Assembly (NCBI RefSeq): GCF_017834145.1
Contig: NZ_JAFIDA010000001.1
Coordinates: 2,480,001-2,544,000 of the forward strand
From: Leucobacter exalbidus
GTDB lineage: Bacteria; Actinomycetota; Actinomycetes; Actinomycetales; Microbacteriaceae
Direction of reading: 5' to 3'
DNA length: 64,000 nt
In this document: positions 1-8,390 of the stretch, in pieces
Layout of the letters: each line of letters opens with the position of its first letter
Numbering within the stretch: position 1 is the stretch's first letter
Translations under genes and position numbers: made by a program
The notes under the pieces: model-generated
Databases searched by the model: none
What the model saw: the letters and a program-made list of their open reading frames with translations, nothing else
What the model was told of the DNA's origin: nothing

Positions 1-294
1 CCCCGCGGCGACGTGCCGGTCGAGACAGTTCACCGAAACGTTGAGTTCGCCGTCGGCAAACCACTTCGCGAACGGCGGGTTCGACCAGTCAAGAATTTCA
101 GTGAATGGTTTTGTCCACTGCAGGTTGGTTGCTTCATCGGCCCAGTACCCCTCGGGATCTTGGGCCGCGCGCCAGTACACCGAAGGGTCATTAACCCTGG
201 CCTGCGCTTTGAACTCCGCGTTCGGCGGGTAGGTTTCTGCTACCTCACCGTGGTGCACGGGGTGGCTTTCAATGGTGCCGTTTTGCTCAGTCAT
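1..294 (-). CDS. acs: Acetyl-CoA synthetase, N-terminal part (gene runs off left edge)
   Basis: Cytosolic enzyme that activates acetate to acetyl-CoA with ATP and CoA. Ninety-eight codons are visible from an ATG at 294-292, which is preceded by a purine-rich AAGGGCG. The protein starts MTEQNG, passes through TYPPNAEF and reaches DWSNPPFAKWFADGELN followed by VNCLDRHV, the typical N-terminal block of Acs enzymes. The AMP-binding core and the acetylated lysine lie outside the window. It is divergent from the tad genes; acs is also found near the tad/topA region in mycobacteria. The family assignment is firm; completeness of the gene cannot be judged. Confidence 0.9.
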   Translation of the reverse strand, partial: MTEQNGTIESHPVHHGEVAETYPPNAEFKAQARVNDPSVYWRAAQDPEGYWADEATNLQWTKPFTEILDWSNPPFAKWFADGELNVSVNCLDRHVAAG

Positions 295-439
295 GGACGC
301 CCTTATCCGATCGTGGTATTGATGCACTTCACCGCGGCAGATGTTGCGTATTGGGTGCCGCGGGGAGGAGCGCGAATCCAGCGTATACCTTTGCGGCCGA
401 TCCGCTCACACCGGCTGTAATCTCTCGCGATCTCCCAAG

Positions 440-457
440 TTCTCCACAGAATAGAGT
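440..457 (+). promoter_or_regulatory. Candidate tad promoter with TTCTCCACAGA motif
   Basis: TTCTCCACAGA at 440-450 is followed directly by a TANNNT-type -10 box, TAGAGT (452-457), about 30-40 nt ahead of the tadA start. The same 11-mer recurs at 2567-2577 upstream of the second tad transcript. Assignment as a promoter is inference. Confidence 0.4.
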
Positions 458-498
458 TTGGGACGCTGCCCGCTGCCAGAGCGTGATTGGCTGGCCGC

Positions 499-1509
499 AT
501 GACCGCCCCTGATGAGGCCGCGACGGCATCGACCGTGGGCCCGGTGCCGACCCGTAGCGCGGCACTCGGGCTTGCCGCCCGGCGCGCGTTTGGAGGCCTG
601 CTTTCGTTGTTGGACGACCCCGAAGTGCGCGACATTTTGGTGCACACCAGGGCGGGTGCGGGCGAGCTGTGGCTCGACCGCGGGGCGCGACTTGAACGCG
701 TGACCGGGTGGGAAGCGAGCGCCGAAGCCGTGCGTGGGTTAGCGACGGCATTGATCGCCGCGGGCGGCAGGCACCTTGACGAACTACAACCTTGCGCCGA
801 TGTGCGGTTGGGCGACGGGATTCGCGTACACGCCGTGTTGCCCCCGGTGAGCGTTGCGGGCGCGGCGGTTTCGATTCGGGTGCCCGGTATCTTCGCCCCC
901 GACTTTTCGCAGCTGGTGCGCCGGGGGCTGTGCAGCGAGCCCACTGCCTGGCGGCTCGCGCAACTCGTGGAAACTCGCCGCAACTTTCTGGTCACCGGTG
1001 GCACCGCGAGTGGCAAGACAACGCTGTTGACGGCCCTGCTCGGGCGCTGTGACCCGGGGGAACGCATCGTCACCATCGAAGACGTCGCCGAAATACGGTT
1101 GCAGCACGACCACGTGATCGCGCTTGAAGCGCGGCCTATGAGCGCCGAGGGCGTGGGGGAGGTCACCGTCGAACGGCTGCTGCGCGAGGCCCTGCGCATG
1201 CGCCCCGACCGCATCGTGCTGGGGGAGTGCCGCGGGGCCGAGATCGTGACACTGCTCACCGCACTCAATACCGGGCACGACGGGGGAGCCGGCACGCTGC
1301 ACGCCTCAAGCCTTGCTGACGTACCCGCACGCCTTGAAGCTTTGGGATCGCTCGCGGGGCTTGACCCGGGCGCGCTCGGCCGGCAGGCAGCGTCGGCGCT
1401 GCACGCGATTGTGCAGGTGGAACGGGGGCCACTTGGCCACCGTATCTCTGCAATTGGTGAACTGCGGCTCGGCGCGGGCGGGGTACTCGAAGTCACCGAG
1501 GTGCAGTGA
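499..1509 (+). CDS. tadA: TadA/CpaF-family secretion ATPase
   Basis: Hexameric ATPase that would power a tad-type pilus or secretion apparatus from the cytoplasmic face of the membrane. About 336 residues. The Walker A loop is TGGTASGKTT near residues 166-175, followed by the TIEDVAEIRLQ block and GECRGAEIVTLLTALNTGHDGGAGTLHA, whose two halves are the Walker B-side and His-box motifs of the VirB11/TadA family. ATG 499 is used here; a TTG at 487 in frame is an alternative, and neither has a strong Shine-Dalgarno sequence. The stop overlaps the next ATG (TGATG). The set (tadA, tadC-like gene, DUF4244, TadE-like genes) matches the Rv3659c-Rv3654c arrangement near topA in mycobacteria. Confidence 0.88.
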   Translation: MTAPDEAATASTVGPVPTRSAALGLAARRAFGGLLSLLDDPEVRDILVHTRAGAGELWLDRGARLERVTGWEASAEAVRGLATALIAAGGRHLDELQPCADVRLGDGIRVHAVLPPVSVAGAAVSIRVPGIFAPDFSQLVRRGLCSEPTAWRLAQLVETRRNFLVTGGTASGKTTLLTALLGRCDPGERIVTIEDVAEIRLQHDHVIALEARPMSAEGVGEVTVERLLREALRMRPDRIVLGECRGAEIVTLLTALNTGHDGGAGTLHASSLADVPARLEALGSLAGLDPGALGRQAASALHAIVQVERGPLGHRISAIGELRLGAGGVLEVTEVQ

Positions 1510-2516
1510 TGAGCCGCCTCATGCCCCCACAGGTTTCCGGCGTGCTCGCACGCCTGCGGGCAATGGGCCGGGCCCTGCGGTGCACGGGCGAACGACTCAG
1601 CCCGGCGCAGCGCCAGGCCCCGGCCCCCGCGGCAGAACACGAGGGGGCGGCGCGGGTCGCCCGGCAGATGAGCGCACTGCTCGCAGGCGGGGTGTCGACC
1701 GAACGCATGTTTGAACTTGTGCGGCACGACGTGGCAGACACAGGGGAGGCCGGGCGCATCACGCGCCTCGTCGCTGACGGGGTGGCACCAGCCGACGCCC
1801 TCGCGAGCGGCCGCGGGCCCGAATGGCGGGTACTCGCCGCGGCCTGGGATCTCGCCGTTACGAGCGGGGCACCCCTGGGGCCCGCACTGTCGCGCATGAC
1901 TGAGGCGCTCGCCGCACTCGAACGGCTGCGGGAACGCCGCAGTGTCATCCTCACCGGGCCCAAAGCGACGGTGGTGACGGTGGCCGCGCTGCCGCCGCTC
2001 GCACTGCTGCTGGGGGTGGTGCTGGGGTTTGACCCGACACCGATCCTGGCTAGCCCCGTGGGCGGGCTGCTGTTGGGTGTGGGCGCCGTGCTGCTTGCCT
2101 GCGGGGTGGGGTGGGCGCGCATGCTGCAGCGCCAGGTGGAAGCCAATGATCACGTGGCGGGAATCGAGTGCGAGCTCGCGTGGATCGTGATGCGCGGGGG
2201 AGGTGACCCCGGCACCGCGCCCCGCCTCGTGGCCGACGCCGTTGACCGGGCCGGGGCCGAATGGGTGCCGTTCACCCAATTTCTCGCTGGCGCACCCCTG
2301 CGGCGTGCCATTAGCTCAGCGCAGGCCGCTGGGGTGCCCCTCGCCTCACTGCTTTTGGAAGAAGCTGAGGCCGAACGGGCGAGATCGCACGCCCAACTCG
2401 AGCGCGACGCCGAACAGCTGGGCATACGGGTGCTGATTCCGCTGGCGGTCTGCGTGCTGCCGTCATTCATTTTGGTGGGTGTGGTGCCCGTCGTACTGTC
2501 GATGCTGCGCGGATAG
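1509..2516 (+). CDS. Type II secretion F-domain membrane protein (TadB/TadC-like)
   Basis: Inner-membrane platform protein of the tad system, expected to contact the TadA ATPase. About 335 residues. The N-terminal third is soluble and Ala/Arg-rich (VARQMSALLAGGVSTERMF); two adjacent hydrophobic segments occur near residues 155-205 (VVTVAALPPLALLLGVVLGF and the next stretch) and one at the C-terminus (IPLAVCVLPSFILVGVVPVV). This is the usual T2SSF topology with the acidic, Arg-rich cytoplasmic loop EEAEAERARSHAQLERDAEQ in between. ATG 1509 overlaps the tadA stop by one base, so translation is probably coupled. It appears to be a single fused TadB/C protein, as no second F-domain gene follows. 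Confidence 0.82.
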   Translation: MSRLMPPQVSGVLARLRAMGRALRCTGERLSPAQRQAPAPAAEHEGAARVARQMSALLAGGVSTERMFELVRHDVADTGEAGRITRLVADGVAPADALASGRGPEWRVLAAAWDLAVTSGAPLGPALSRMTEALAALERLRERRSVILTGPKATVVTVAALPPLALLLGVVLGFDPTPILASPVGGLLLGVGAVLLACGVGWARMLQRQVEANDHVAGIECELAWIVMRGGGDPGTAPRLVADAVDRAGAEWVPFTQFLAGAPLRRAISSAQAAGVPLASLLLEEAEAERARSHAQLERDAEQLGIRVLIPLAVCVLPSFILVGVVPVVLSMLRG

Positions 2517-2566
2517 GTTCGCTGGCGATGCGTCCACACCCCAGGGGTGACGCCCAAACCCGTGAC

Positions 2567-2577
2567 TTCTCCACAGA
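2567..2577 (+). promoter_or_regulatory. Second copy of the TTCTCCACAGA tad promoter motif
   Basis: Identical to the 11-mer at 440-450. It lies in the 150-bp gap between the F-domain gene and the DUF4244 gene, about 90 nt ahead of the latter's start, so the pilin-like genes may have their own promoter. No perfect -10 box follows; the nearest is ACGATT. Confidence 0.3.
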
Positions 2578-2668
2578 AACGATTTCTGGCCCCCACTCGG
2601 CAGTGCAGCACAGCAGCATAGAAGCACCGGTACTCGCCGGGCCGTGCACGCAAAAGAGGGAGACTCCC

Positions 2669-3166
2669 ATGGAGACCAAACTGCAGCTCGTGCCCGAACT
2701 ACCGGGCGACACCCATGAGGTCGTGCCGGCCCGGCCCGCCGAACCCCACCACCCGCACACATCCCGCGCGGGTACCGCACCCGGCGATGTTGCCAGTGAT
2801 GACCCTGAGGCCGACTTCTGGTTCTCGTTTGTTGCTCAACCCACCAAGACGCGCGATGCCATGCTGCGGCGCACGGCCAGCTCCGTACGCTCGGCCCCCG
2901 CGGCTATGCCACGCAGACTTTGGCCACGCCCGAGCCAGCGTCGCGCAGGGGGCGGCCTCGAACGTGACCGCGCTCAGGGGCATGGGCGGGTGAAGCGGTG
3001 GCGACAGCTGATTAGCGAGGAGCGCGGGGCAGTGACCGCAGAGTACGCAATTGTGATTATGGCGGCGGTAGCATTCGCCGGCATCCTCGTCGCCATTTTG
3101 CGCTCCAACGAGATCAGGGCCATGCTCGTGCAGCTCGTCGAAAATGCGTTGGGCGCGGCGGGCTAA
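2669..3166 (+). CDS. DUF4244 Flp-pilin-like protein
   Basis: Probable structural (pilin-like) subunit of the tad system. ATG 2669 has a good ribosome-binding site (AGAGGGAG) and gives 165 residues. The recognisable part is the C-terminal 58 residues: a basic stretch, then GAVTAEYAIVIMAAVAFAGIL, the processed Flp-pilin-type helix with the Glu five residues in, as in DUF4244 proteins. The first ~105 residues are a long polar, disordered-looking leader; DUF4244 proteins are usually much shorter, so the leader is odd. A second start close to MKRWRQ (about 2992, GTG) would give a typical ~58-residue protein and cannot be excluded. The 3' end overlaps the next gene by 23 bp. Confidence 0.75.
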   Translation: METKLQLVPELPGDTHEVVPARPAEPHHPHTSRAGTAPGDVASDDPEADFWFSFVAQPTKTRDAMLRRTASSVRSAPAAMPRRLWPRPSQRRAGGGLERDRAQGHGRVKRWRQLISEERGAVTAEYAIVIMAAVAFAGILVAILRSNEIRAMLVQLVENALGAAG

Positions 3167-3551
3167 ACCGGCCGAGCGGGGTGACCGCGCACGCACACTG
3201 CGACACGACGAGCGCGGCACCGTCACCGCAGAATTCGCGGTGGTCGTGCCCGCAGTGCTCGTGGTGCTGGCCCTGGTGATTGGCGGCATCGTGATCGCCA
3301 CCAACCGACTCACCCTCGCCTCGGCCGCCGCCGACATCTCACGGCTTGAAGCACGCGGAGACACCGCCCTCGCCGAAGAGCGTATCTCACAATCCGGCGC
3401 GGGCCTCACCATCAACCGCGAACGCCGCGGGGCACTGCTGTGCATCACCCTGCACGCTGGCGCCCAACGCGGGCTCCTCGCCGCCCTCTCGGTGAGCGGA
3501 GAAGGCTGCGCCGCCGTCACCGATGACACGGCGCCCACACCCAGCCCGTGA
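3144..3551 (+). CDS. TadE-family protein
   Basis: Minor pilin-like protein of the tad locus, 135 residues. After a basic N-terminus (MRWARRAKPAERGDRARTLR) it carries GTVTAEFAVVVPAVLVVLALVIGG, the TadE signature (T-x-E-F followed by one membrane helix). The remaining ~75 residues are expected to be extracytoplasmic and contain two cysteines (LLCI, EGCA). It starts inside the 3' end of the DUF4244 gene, indicating coupled translation. Confidence 0.82.
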   Translation: MRWARRAKPAERGDRARTLRHDERGTVTAEFAVVVPAVLVVLALVIGGIVIATNRLTLASAAADISRLEARGDTALAEERISQSGAGLTINRERRGALLCITLHAGAQRGLLAALSVSGEGCAAVTDDTAPTPSP

Positions 3552-3604
3552 CCTGCCGACCACCCAATCATCACACACCGCACACCACAGAAAGGACAAC
3601 ACAC

Positions 3605-4426
3605 ATGAGCGCAGCAGCCCTCGTCGGTTGTGTCGCCGCCGCCCTGTGCATCGGGGTGCCCGTGCTAGCCGCGAGCAGCCACCTCGTCACCGCACACCGC
3701 GTCACCGGTGCCGCAGACGCCGCCGCGCTCGCCGCAGCTGATGCGCTTGCGGGGTGGCTCGACGGCGATCCCTGTGACAACGCCGCCGAGGTGGCGGTAA
3801 GCGTAGACGCGACGATTGCGCAGTGCGATATCGAACAGGCAAGCGGTGATGTGCGGGTCGTGCTGCGGGTGAGCACCCCCATCGGCGAGGTCACCGCACG
3901 TTCCCGCGCGGGCGGGGTGCCTGCGGCTGGCGGTGGGGCGAGCGGTACGCCGGTCAGCGGCGGCCCGGGAGGCGGCGCTGCTGCCGGGCACTGGGTGTGG
4001 CCGGCAACCGGGCGCGGAATCGCACAGGGGTTTCACGACGGGCTCTCGATCGATCTGAACGCGCCGTTGGGAAGCGCGCTCTTGGCGCCCTTCGATGGGG
4101 TGATCGTCGCGGCTGGCCCAGATGGCGGGCAGATCCCGGCGGTGTGCCGCGCCACACCGGCGTGGTGGCGTGGTGAAAACGAAACCGTGATCGTGCGGCA
4201 CGAGTACGCGGGGCACACACTTTTCAGTTCGCACAATCACATTGCGCCGGGCTCGACACGGGCGTTGGGACTGGCCGTGGGTGATCGGGTGGCCGCAGGA
4301 AGTCAGGTGGCGACTGCCGGAATGAGCGGCTGTACGTCTGGCCCCCACACCCATTTCACGCTGTCAACGCGGCCCGAAAACTCGTTTCCTGACCTCAATC
4401 CGTTCGCATTTCTGACCCCGCCGTAA
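3605..4426 (+). CDS. TadE-like secretion-neighbourhood domain fused to M23 peptidase
   Basis: Predicted cell-wall-active protein of 273 residues. ATG 3605 has the ribosome-binding site AGAAAGGA. Residues 1-100 resemble the short Rv3654c-type 'helicase/secretion neighbourhood' TadE-like proteins: an N-terminal membrane segment (LVGCVAAALCIGVPVLAASS), GAADAAALAAADALAGW and a two-cysteine beta region. After a Gly/Ala linker (residues 103-128) comes an M23/LytM domain. The zinc-site pieces are HDGLSIDLNAP (H...D), HNHIAPG and GPHTHF (HxH), so the catalytic set looks complete. M23 enzymes cleave peptidoglycan cross-bridges, so the fusion could open the wall for the pilus; that role is inference. 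Last gene of the tad operon. Confidence 0.82.
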   Translation: MSAAALVGCVAAALCIGVPVLAASSHLVTAHRVTGAADAAALAAADALAGWLDGDPCDNAAEVAVSVDATIAQCDIEQASGDVRVVLRVSTPIGEVTARSRAGGVPAAGGGASGTPVSGGPGGGAAAGHWVWPATGRGIAQGFHDGLSIDLNAPLGSALLAPFDGVIVAAGPDGGQIPAVCRATPAWWRGENETVIVRHEYAGHTLFSSHNHIAPGSTRALGLAVGDRVAAGSQVATAGMSGCTSGPHTHFTLSTRPENSFPDLNPFAFLTPP

Positions 4427-4565
4427 TTCACAGGCCGCGAGGGGGTCATAATGGAGGGGACTGGGTAGCGCAAGATTCCCGGGCACATGTGTGTATCGTG
4501 TCGTTGCAGAAGCATTGGTCAGATCCCTGGCCACGGCGCGGATGAAGTGAGTACGAAGGAGACCC

Positions 4566-7400
4566 GTGAAGGGCACGAAAAAGCTCGTGATCGTCGAGTC
4601 GCCGACCAAGGCGAAAAAAATCGGCGACTATCTGGGCCCCGACTATGAAGTCATTGCATCGGTCGGGCACATTCGTGACCTTGCCGAGCCCTCACAGCTG
4701 CCTGCTGAGCTGAAAAAGGGACCGTTCGGTAAGTTCGCTGTCGATGTCGACAACGGATTCGCTCCGTATTACTCGGTAAACGACAATAAGAAGAAGACCG
4801 TTGCCGAACTCAAGCGAGCTCTGAAGGACGCCGATGAGCTGCTCCTCGCAACTGATGAGGACCGCGAGGGCGAGGCCATCGCGTGGCACCTGCTTGAAGT
4901 ACTGAAGCCCAAGGTGCCGGTCAAGCGCATGGTGTTCCACGAGATCACCAAGGAAGCCATTGAAGAGGCCAGCCGCAACACGCGAGACCTCGACATTGCG
5001 CTCGTTGACGCGCAAGAAACCCGTCGTATCCTCGACCGACTCTACGGCTACGACATCTCACCGGTGCTGTGGCGCAAGGTAGCCCCCAAGCTTTCGGCGG
5101 GCCGCGTACAGTCGGCCGCCACCCGCCTCGTGGTGGACCGCGAGCGTGAGCGCCAGGCGTTCAACGCCGCAGAATACTGGGACCTGACGGCGACGTTCGT
5201 GCCCGAATCAGCGACTGCCTTCGCCGCACGCCTCGTGCGCATCGACGCCAAGCGCGTCGCCACGGGCAGCGACTTCGGCGACGACGGCGCACTGAAGGAG
5301 AAGTCGGTTGCGGCTGGTGTGATCCGGCTCGAGAAGCAGCGCGCAGAAACCCTCGCGCAGCTGTGCGCTCCGGGCACCTCAGCCGACGTTGTGTCGGTGG
5401 AGACGAAGCCGCACACGCGTCGCCCCGCAGCCCCGTTCACCACGTCGACCCTGCAGCAGGAAGCGTCGCGCAAGCTGCGTTACAGCTCGCGGCAGACGAT
5501 GTCGTACGCGCAGTCGCTGTACGAAAACGGTTACATCACCTATATGCGTACCGACTCGCCCACGCTGTCAAAGCAGGCGATCACGGCCGCGCGTTCGCAG
5601 GCCGCCATGCTCTACGGCGCCGAGACGATCCCCGAGAAGCCGCGCGTGTACACGGGCAAGGCCAAGGGTGCGCAAGAAGCACACGAGGCTATTCGCCCCG
5701 CGGGCGACGTGTTTGAGCGCCCCACCGCGCTCAAAGGCAAGCTGACGCAGGGTGAGCACGCGCTCTACGAACTGATCTGGAAGCGCACGGTCGCCAGCCA
5801 GATGTCTGACGCCAAGGGCTCGACCGACACGGTCACCCTGGGCATCAGCGTCACCGAGCCCGGCCAGAGCGCGGCGACGCGCGCCGAGTTCACCGCGAGC
5901 GGCACCGTCATCACGTTCCCCGGCTTCTTGCTCGCCTACGAAGAAGGCCGAGACGAGAAGCGCGGCGACGCCGAGCAGAACGTGTCACTGCCGCAGCTGG
6001 CCCAGGGCCAGCGCCTCGGCGTCACCGACACCGAGGCCAAGGGCCACGAGACGAGCCCGCCCCCGCGCTACACCGAGGCCAGCCTCACGAAGCGTCTTGA
6101 GGAGCTCGGCATCGGGCGCCCCTCGACGTACGCGGCGATCATCAGCACGATCATGGATCGCGGCTACGTCTCGAAGAAGGGCCAAGCGCTCGTACCGAGC
6201 TGGATCGCCTTCTCAGTGGTGCGCCTGCTTGAAACGCACTTCTCGGCGCTCGTGGACTACGACTTCACCGCGTCAATGGAGAACGACCTTGACCGGATCG
6301 CGGCCGGCCAGGCCGACCGCACCACCTGGCTTGGCGAGTTCTACTTCGGCAGCGACTCACACCCCGGCCTGCGCGGCGTCGTCGATAACCTCGGCGAGAT
6401 CGATGCGCGCGCGATCAACACCATCAAGATTGATGATGCGATCTCGCTGCGCAACGGCAAGTACGGCCCCTACCTCGAGGTAGTGGACGACAAGTGCGTG
6501 GCCGACGAGGCCGGCGAGATCAAGCCGCGCAGCGTGAACATTCCTGAGGGCCTGGCGCCTGACGAGCTGACCGTTGCGCTCGCGCACGAGCTTGCCGATG
6601 CCGAGCCGCTTGAAGACCGCATTGTGGGGCTGCACCCCGTCACCGGTAAGCGCATCGCGGCGAAGAACGGCCGGTTCGGTCCGTTCGTCACCGAGCTGCT
6701 TAACGAGGGCGAAGAACTGCCCAAGGGTGAGAAGCCGCGCACCGCGTCGCTGTTCAAGAGCATGGACCCGGCCACGGTAGAGCTCGACACAGCCGTTGCG
6801 CTGCTCGATCTGCCCCGCGTGGTGGGCACCGACGCCGAGTCTGGCGCCGAGATCACCGCGCAGAACGGGCGCTACGGCCCGTACATTAAGAAGGGCACCG
6901 ACTCTCGCTCACTCGCGAGCGAAGACGCGATCTTCACCGTTGACCTGGCCGGCGCACTTGAACTGTTTGCGCAGCCCAAATACGGCGGGCGTAAGGCCTC
7001 GAGCTCGCTCAAGGAGTTTGACGCTGACCCGGTCAGCGGCAAGCCCGTGAAGGTGAAGGACGGCCGCTTCGGCCCGTACGTCACCGACGGCGAAACGAAC
7101 GCCACGATTCCTCGCGGTGACACCGTTGAGGATCTCACGTTCGAGCGTGCGATCGAGCTGCTCGCGATCAAGCGCGCCAAGGGCCCCGCGAAGAAGAAGG
7201 CTCCGGCGAAGAAGGCTGCTGCGAAGAAGCCCGCCGCAAAGAAGACGGCCGCCAAGAAGCCCGCGGCGAAGGCCGCTGGCGCGAAGGTGGTTGATCCGGT
7301 GCGATCGGCTGCCGCGAAGAAGGCAGCCGAGACGCGCAAGGCCAATGCTGCGAAGAAGGCCGCAGAAGCTGCTGCGGCCGAGGCGAACGCTGGGGCGTGA
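4566..7400 (+). CDS. topA: DNA topoisomerase I
   Basis: Relaxes negative supercoils by transient single-strand cleavage. 944 residues. The Toprim domain starts at KKLVIVESPTKAKKIGDYLG, with the acidic cluster ATDEDREGEAIAWHLL near residue 100. The active-site tyrosine lies in YITYMRTDSPTLS (about Tyr326). The C-terminal part has actinobacterial TopA repeats (GRFGPFVTEL, NGRYGPYIKKG, DGRFGPYVTDGE) instead of zinc fingers and ends in a Lys/Ala-rich tail (from about residue 880, with AKKAAAKKP units) that probably binds DNA. GTG 4566 is preceded by GAAGGAG. It overlaps tmk by 4 bp. Confidence 0.98.
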   Translation: MKGTKKLVIVESPTKAKKIGDYLGPDYEVIASVGHIRDLAEPSQLPAELKKGPFGKFAVDVDNGFAPYYSVNDNKKKTVAELKRALKDADELLLATDEDREGEAIAWHLLEVLKPKVPVKRMVFHEITKEAIEEASRNTRDLDIALVDAQETRRILDRLYGYDISPVLWRKVAPKLSAGRVQSAATRLVVDRERERQAFNAAEYWDLTATFVPESATAFAARLVRIDAKRVATGSDFGDDGALKEKSVAAGVIRLEKQRAETLAQLCAPGTSADVVSVETKPHTRRPAAPFTTSTLQQEASRKLRYSSRQTMSYAQSLYENGYITYMRTDSPTLSKQAITAARSQAAMLYGAETIPEKPRVYTGKAKGAQEAHEAIRPAGDVFERPTALKGKLTQGEHALYELIWKRTVASQMSDAKGSTDTVTLGISVTEPGQSAATRAEFTASGTVITFPGFLLAYEEGRDEKRGDAEQNVSLPQLAQGQRLGVTDTEAKGHETSPPPRYTEASLTKRLEELGIGRPSTYAAIISTIMDRGYVSKKGQALVPSWIAFSVVRLLETHFSALVDYDFTASMENDLDRIAAGQADRTTWLGEFYFGSDSHPGLRGVVDNLGEIDARAINTIKIDDAISLRNGKYGPYLEVVDDKCVADEAGEIKPRSVNIPEGLAPDELTVALAHELADAEPLEDRIVGLHPVTGKRIAAKNGRFGPFVTELLNEGEELPKGEKPRTASLFKSMDPATVELDTAVALLDLPRVVGTDAESGAEITAQNGRYGPYIKKGTDSRSLASEDAIFTVDLAGALELFAQPKYGGRKASSSLKEFDADPVSGKPVKVKDGRFGPYVTDGETNATIPRGDTVEDLTFERAIELLAIKRAKGPAKKKAPAKKAAAKKPAAKKTAAKKPAAKAAGAKVVDPVRSAAAKKAAETRKANAAKKAAEAAAAEANAGA

Positions 7401-8038
7401 GCATGACCGGTATGTTTATCACCTTTGAGGGCGGCGACGGCGCTGGGAAAACCACCCAGGCCGAGCTGCTCTCGGGGTGGCTGGCGGCCCGCGGTCACGA
7501 GATCGTGCGCACCCGCGAACCGGGCGGCACGACGCTTGGCGCGCGCGTACGCGAACTGCTGCTGCACGGCGGCGACGAGATCGGCGCCATCGACCCGCGG
7601 GCCGAAGCACTGCTTTACGCGGCCGATCGTGCCCAGCACGTCGCCCAGGTGGTGCGCCCCGCGCTCGCCCGCGGCGCGGTCGTGGTGCAGGATCGCTACA
7701 TTGACTCATCGCTCGCGTACCAGGGCGCGGGCCGCGTGCTCGACGTCGCCGAGGTGCGCGAGCTCAGCGAGTGGGCCACGGGCGCGCTCTGGCCGCACCT
7801 CACGGTGCTGCTCGACGCCACGACCGAGCTTGCCGCGAAGCGTCGCGAGGCCCGGGGCGGGGCCGCTGACCGGCTCGAGGCTGAAGCTGTCGAGTTTCAC
7901 GCCGCGGTGCGCGCGGGTTTCAGGGAGCTCGCGCAGCAGGATCCGGATCGCTACCTCGTACTCGATGCCGCGCTGCCCGCAGACGAGCTGCACGCCCGCG
8001 TGCTGACCCGTGTGACGGCGCTGCTGCCTGGCGCGTAG
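7397..8038 (+). CDS. tmk: Thymidylate kinase
   Basis: Phosphorylates dTMP to dTDP for DNA synthesis. 213 residues. P-loop EGGDGAGKTTQ near residues 10-20, the DRX-type motif QDRYIDSSLAYQGAGR, and a C-terminal LID region with REARGG. GTG 7397 overlaps the topA stop (GTGA); ATG codons at 7403 and 7412 are possible starts and the latter gives the usual MFITFEG N-terminus. In many relatives holB follows tmk, but here the next 350 bp contain no recognisable gene. Confidence 0.96.
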   Translation: MSMTGMFITFEGGDGAGKTTQAELLSGWLAARGHEIVRTREPGGTTLGARVRELLLHGGDEIGAIDPRAEALLYAADRAQHVAQVVRPALARGAVVVQDRYIDSSLAYQGAGRVLDVAEVRELSEWATGALWPHLTVLLDATTELAAKRREARGGAADRLEAEAVEFHAAVRAGFRELAQQDPDRYLVLDAALPADELHARVLTRVTALLPGA

Positions 8039-8333
8039 CGCTCCAGCAATTTATTCTGCGTTATGTGAATATCGCAGAAGCCCGGCTTCCTGGTCCATGC
8101 CGCTGGCGCGAGCAGTTTCGGCTATCCCGCATAAGGTGCATGAGTTTCGACGTTTCCGCCGATAGTGCCCACCAAACATGAGGACCGGCCCTGGACCTAC
8201 CGAGGTAGGCGGAACCGGTCTTAGCGGTTCCAGAATACGCGAGCGCTCGGGCATCGTCCAGCTGGGCGCTGGGCATTTTGACATGCCAAGACCTGACCGC
8301 TGAATGCAGGCAAGCTCAGACGCACTAAACAAC
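8039..8333. other. Gene-free stretch between tmk and the purL terminator
   Basis: About 295 bp with visibly lower GC than its surroundings. Short open frames exist on both strands (one of 94 codons, minus strand, 8051-8335), but none has a recognisable motif or a convincing ribosome-binding site. It contains a local inverted pair (CCTACC/GGTAGG near 8200 and GGAACCGGT/GCGGTTCC near 8211-8231). It occupies the place where holB is often found. No tRNA fold was recognised by eye. Confidence 0.35.
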
Positions 8334-8373
8334 AAAGCGGCCTGTGGTTCTTCTCAGAACCACAGGCCGCTTT
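8334..8373. terminator. Bidirectional rho-independent terminator (purL/tmk)
   Basis: Perfect 18-bp inverted repeat: left arm 8334-8351 (AAAGCGGCCTGTGGTTCT), loop TCTC, right arm 8356-8373. It lies just past the purL stop on the minus strand, with A and T runs at the two ends. Confidence 0.9.
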
Positions 8374-8390
8374 GTGCGTGTAGCGGAGAG

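Noticed and set aside
303-2279. 658-codon open frame on the minus strand over the tad genes
   Set aside because: Antisense shadow of tadA and the F-domain gene; composition is Arg/Ser/Pro-rich with no domain, while the plus strand has clear motifs.
7168-7639. Minus-strand Ala/Phe-rich frame opposite the topA tail
   Set aside because: Mirror of the Lys/Ala codon repeats in topA; no independent evidence.
8051-8335. 94-codon minus-strand open frame after tmk
   Set aside because: No ribosome-binding site, no recognisable motif, and it runs into the purL terminator stem.
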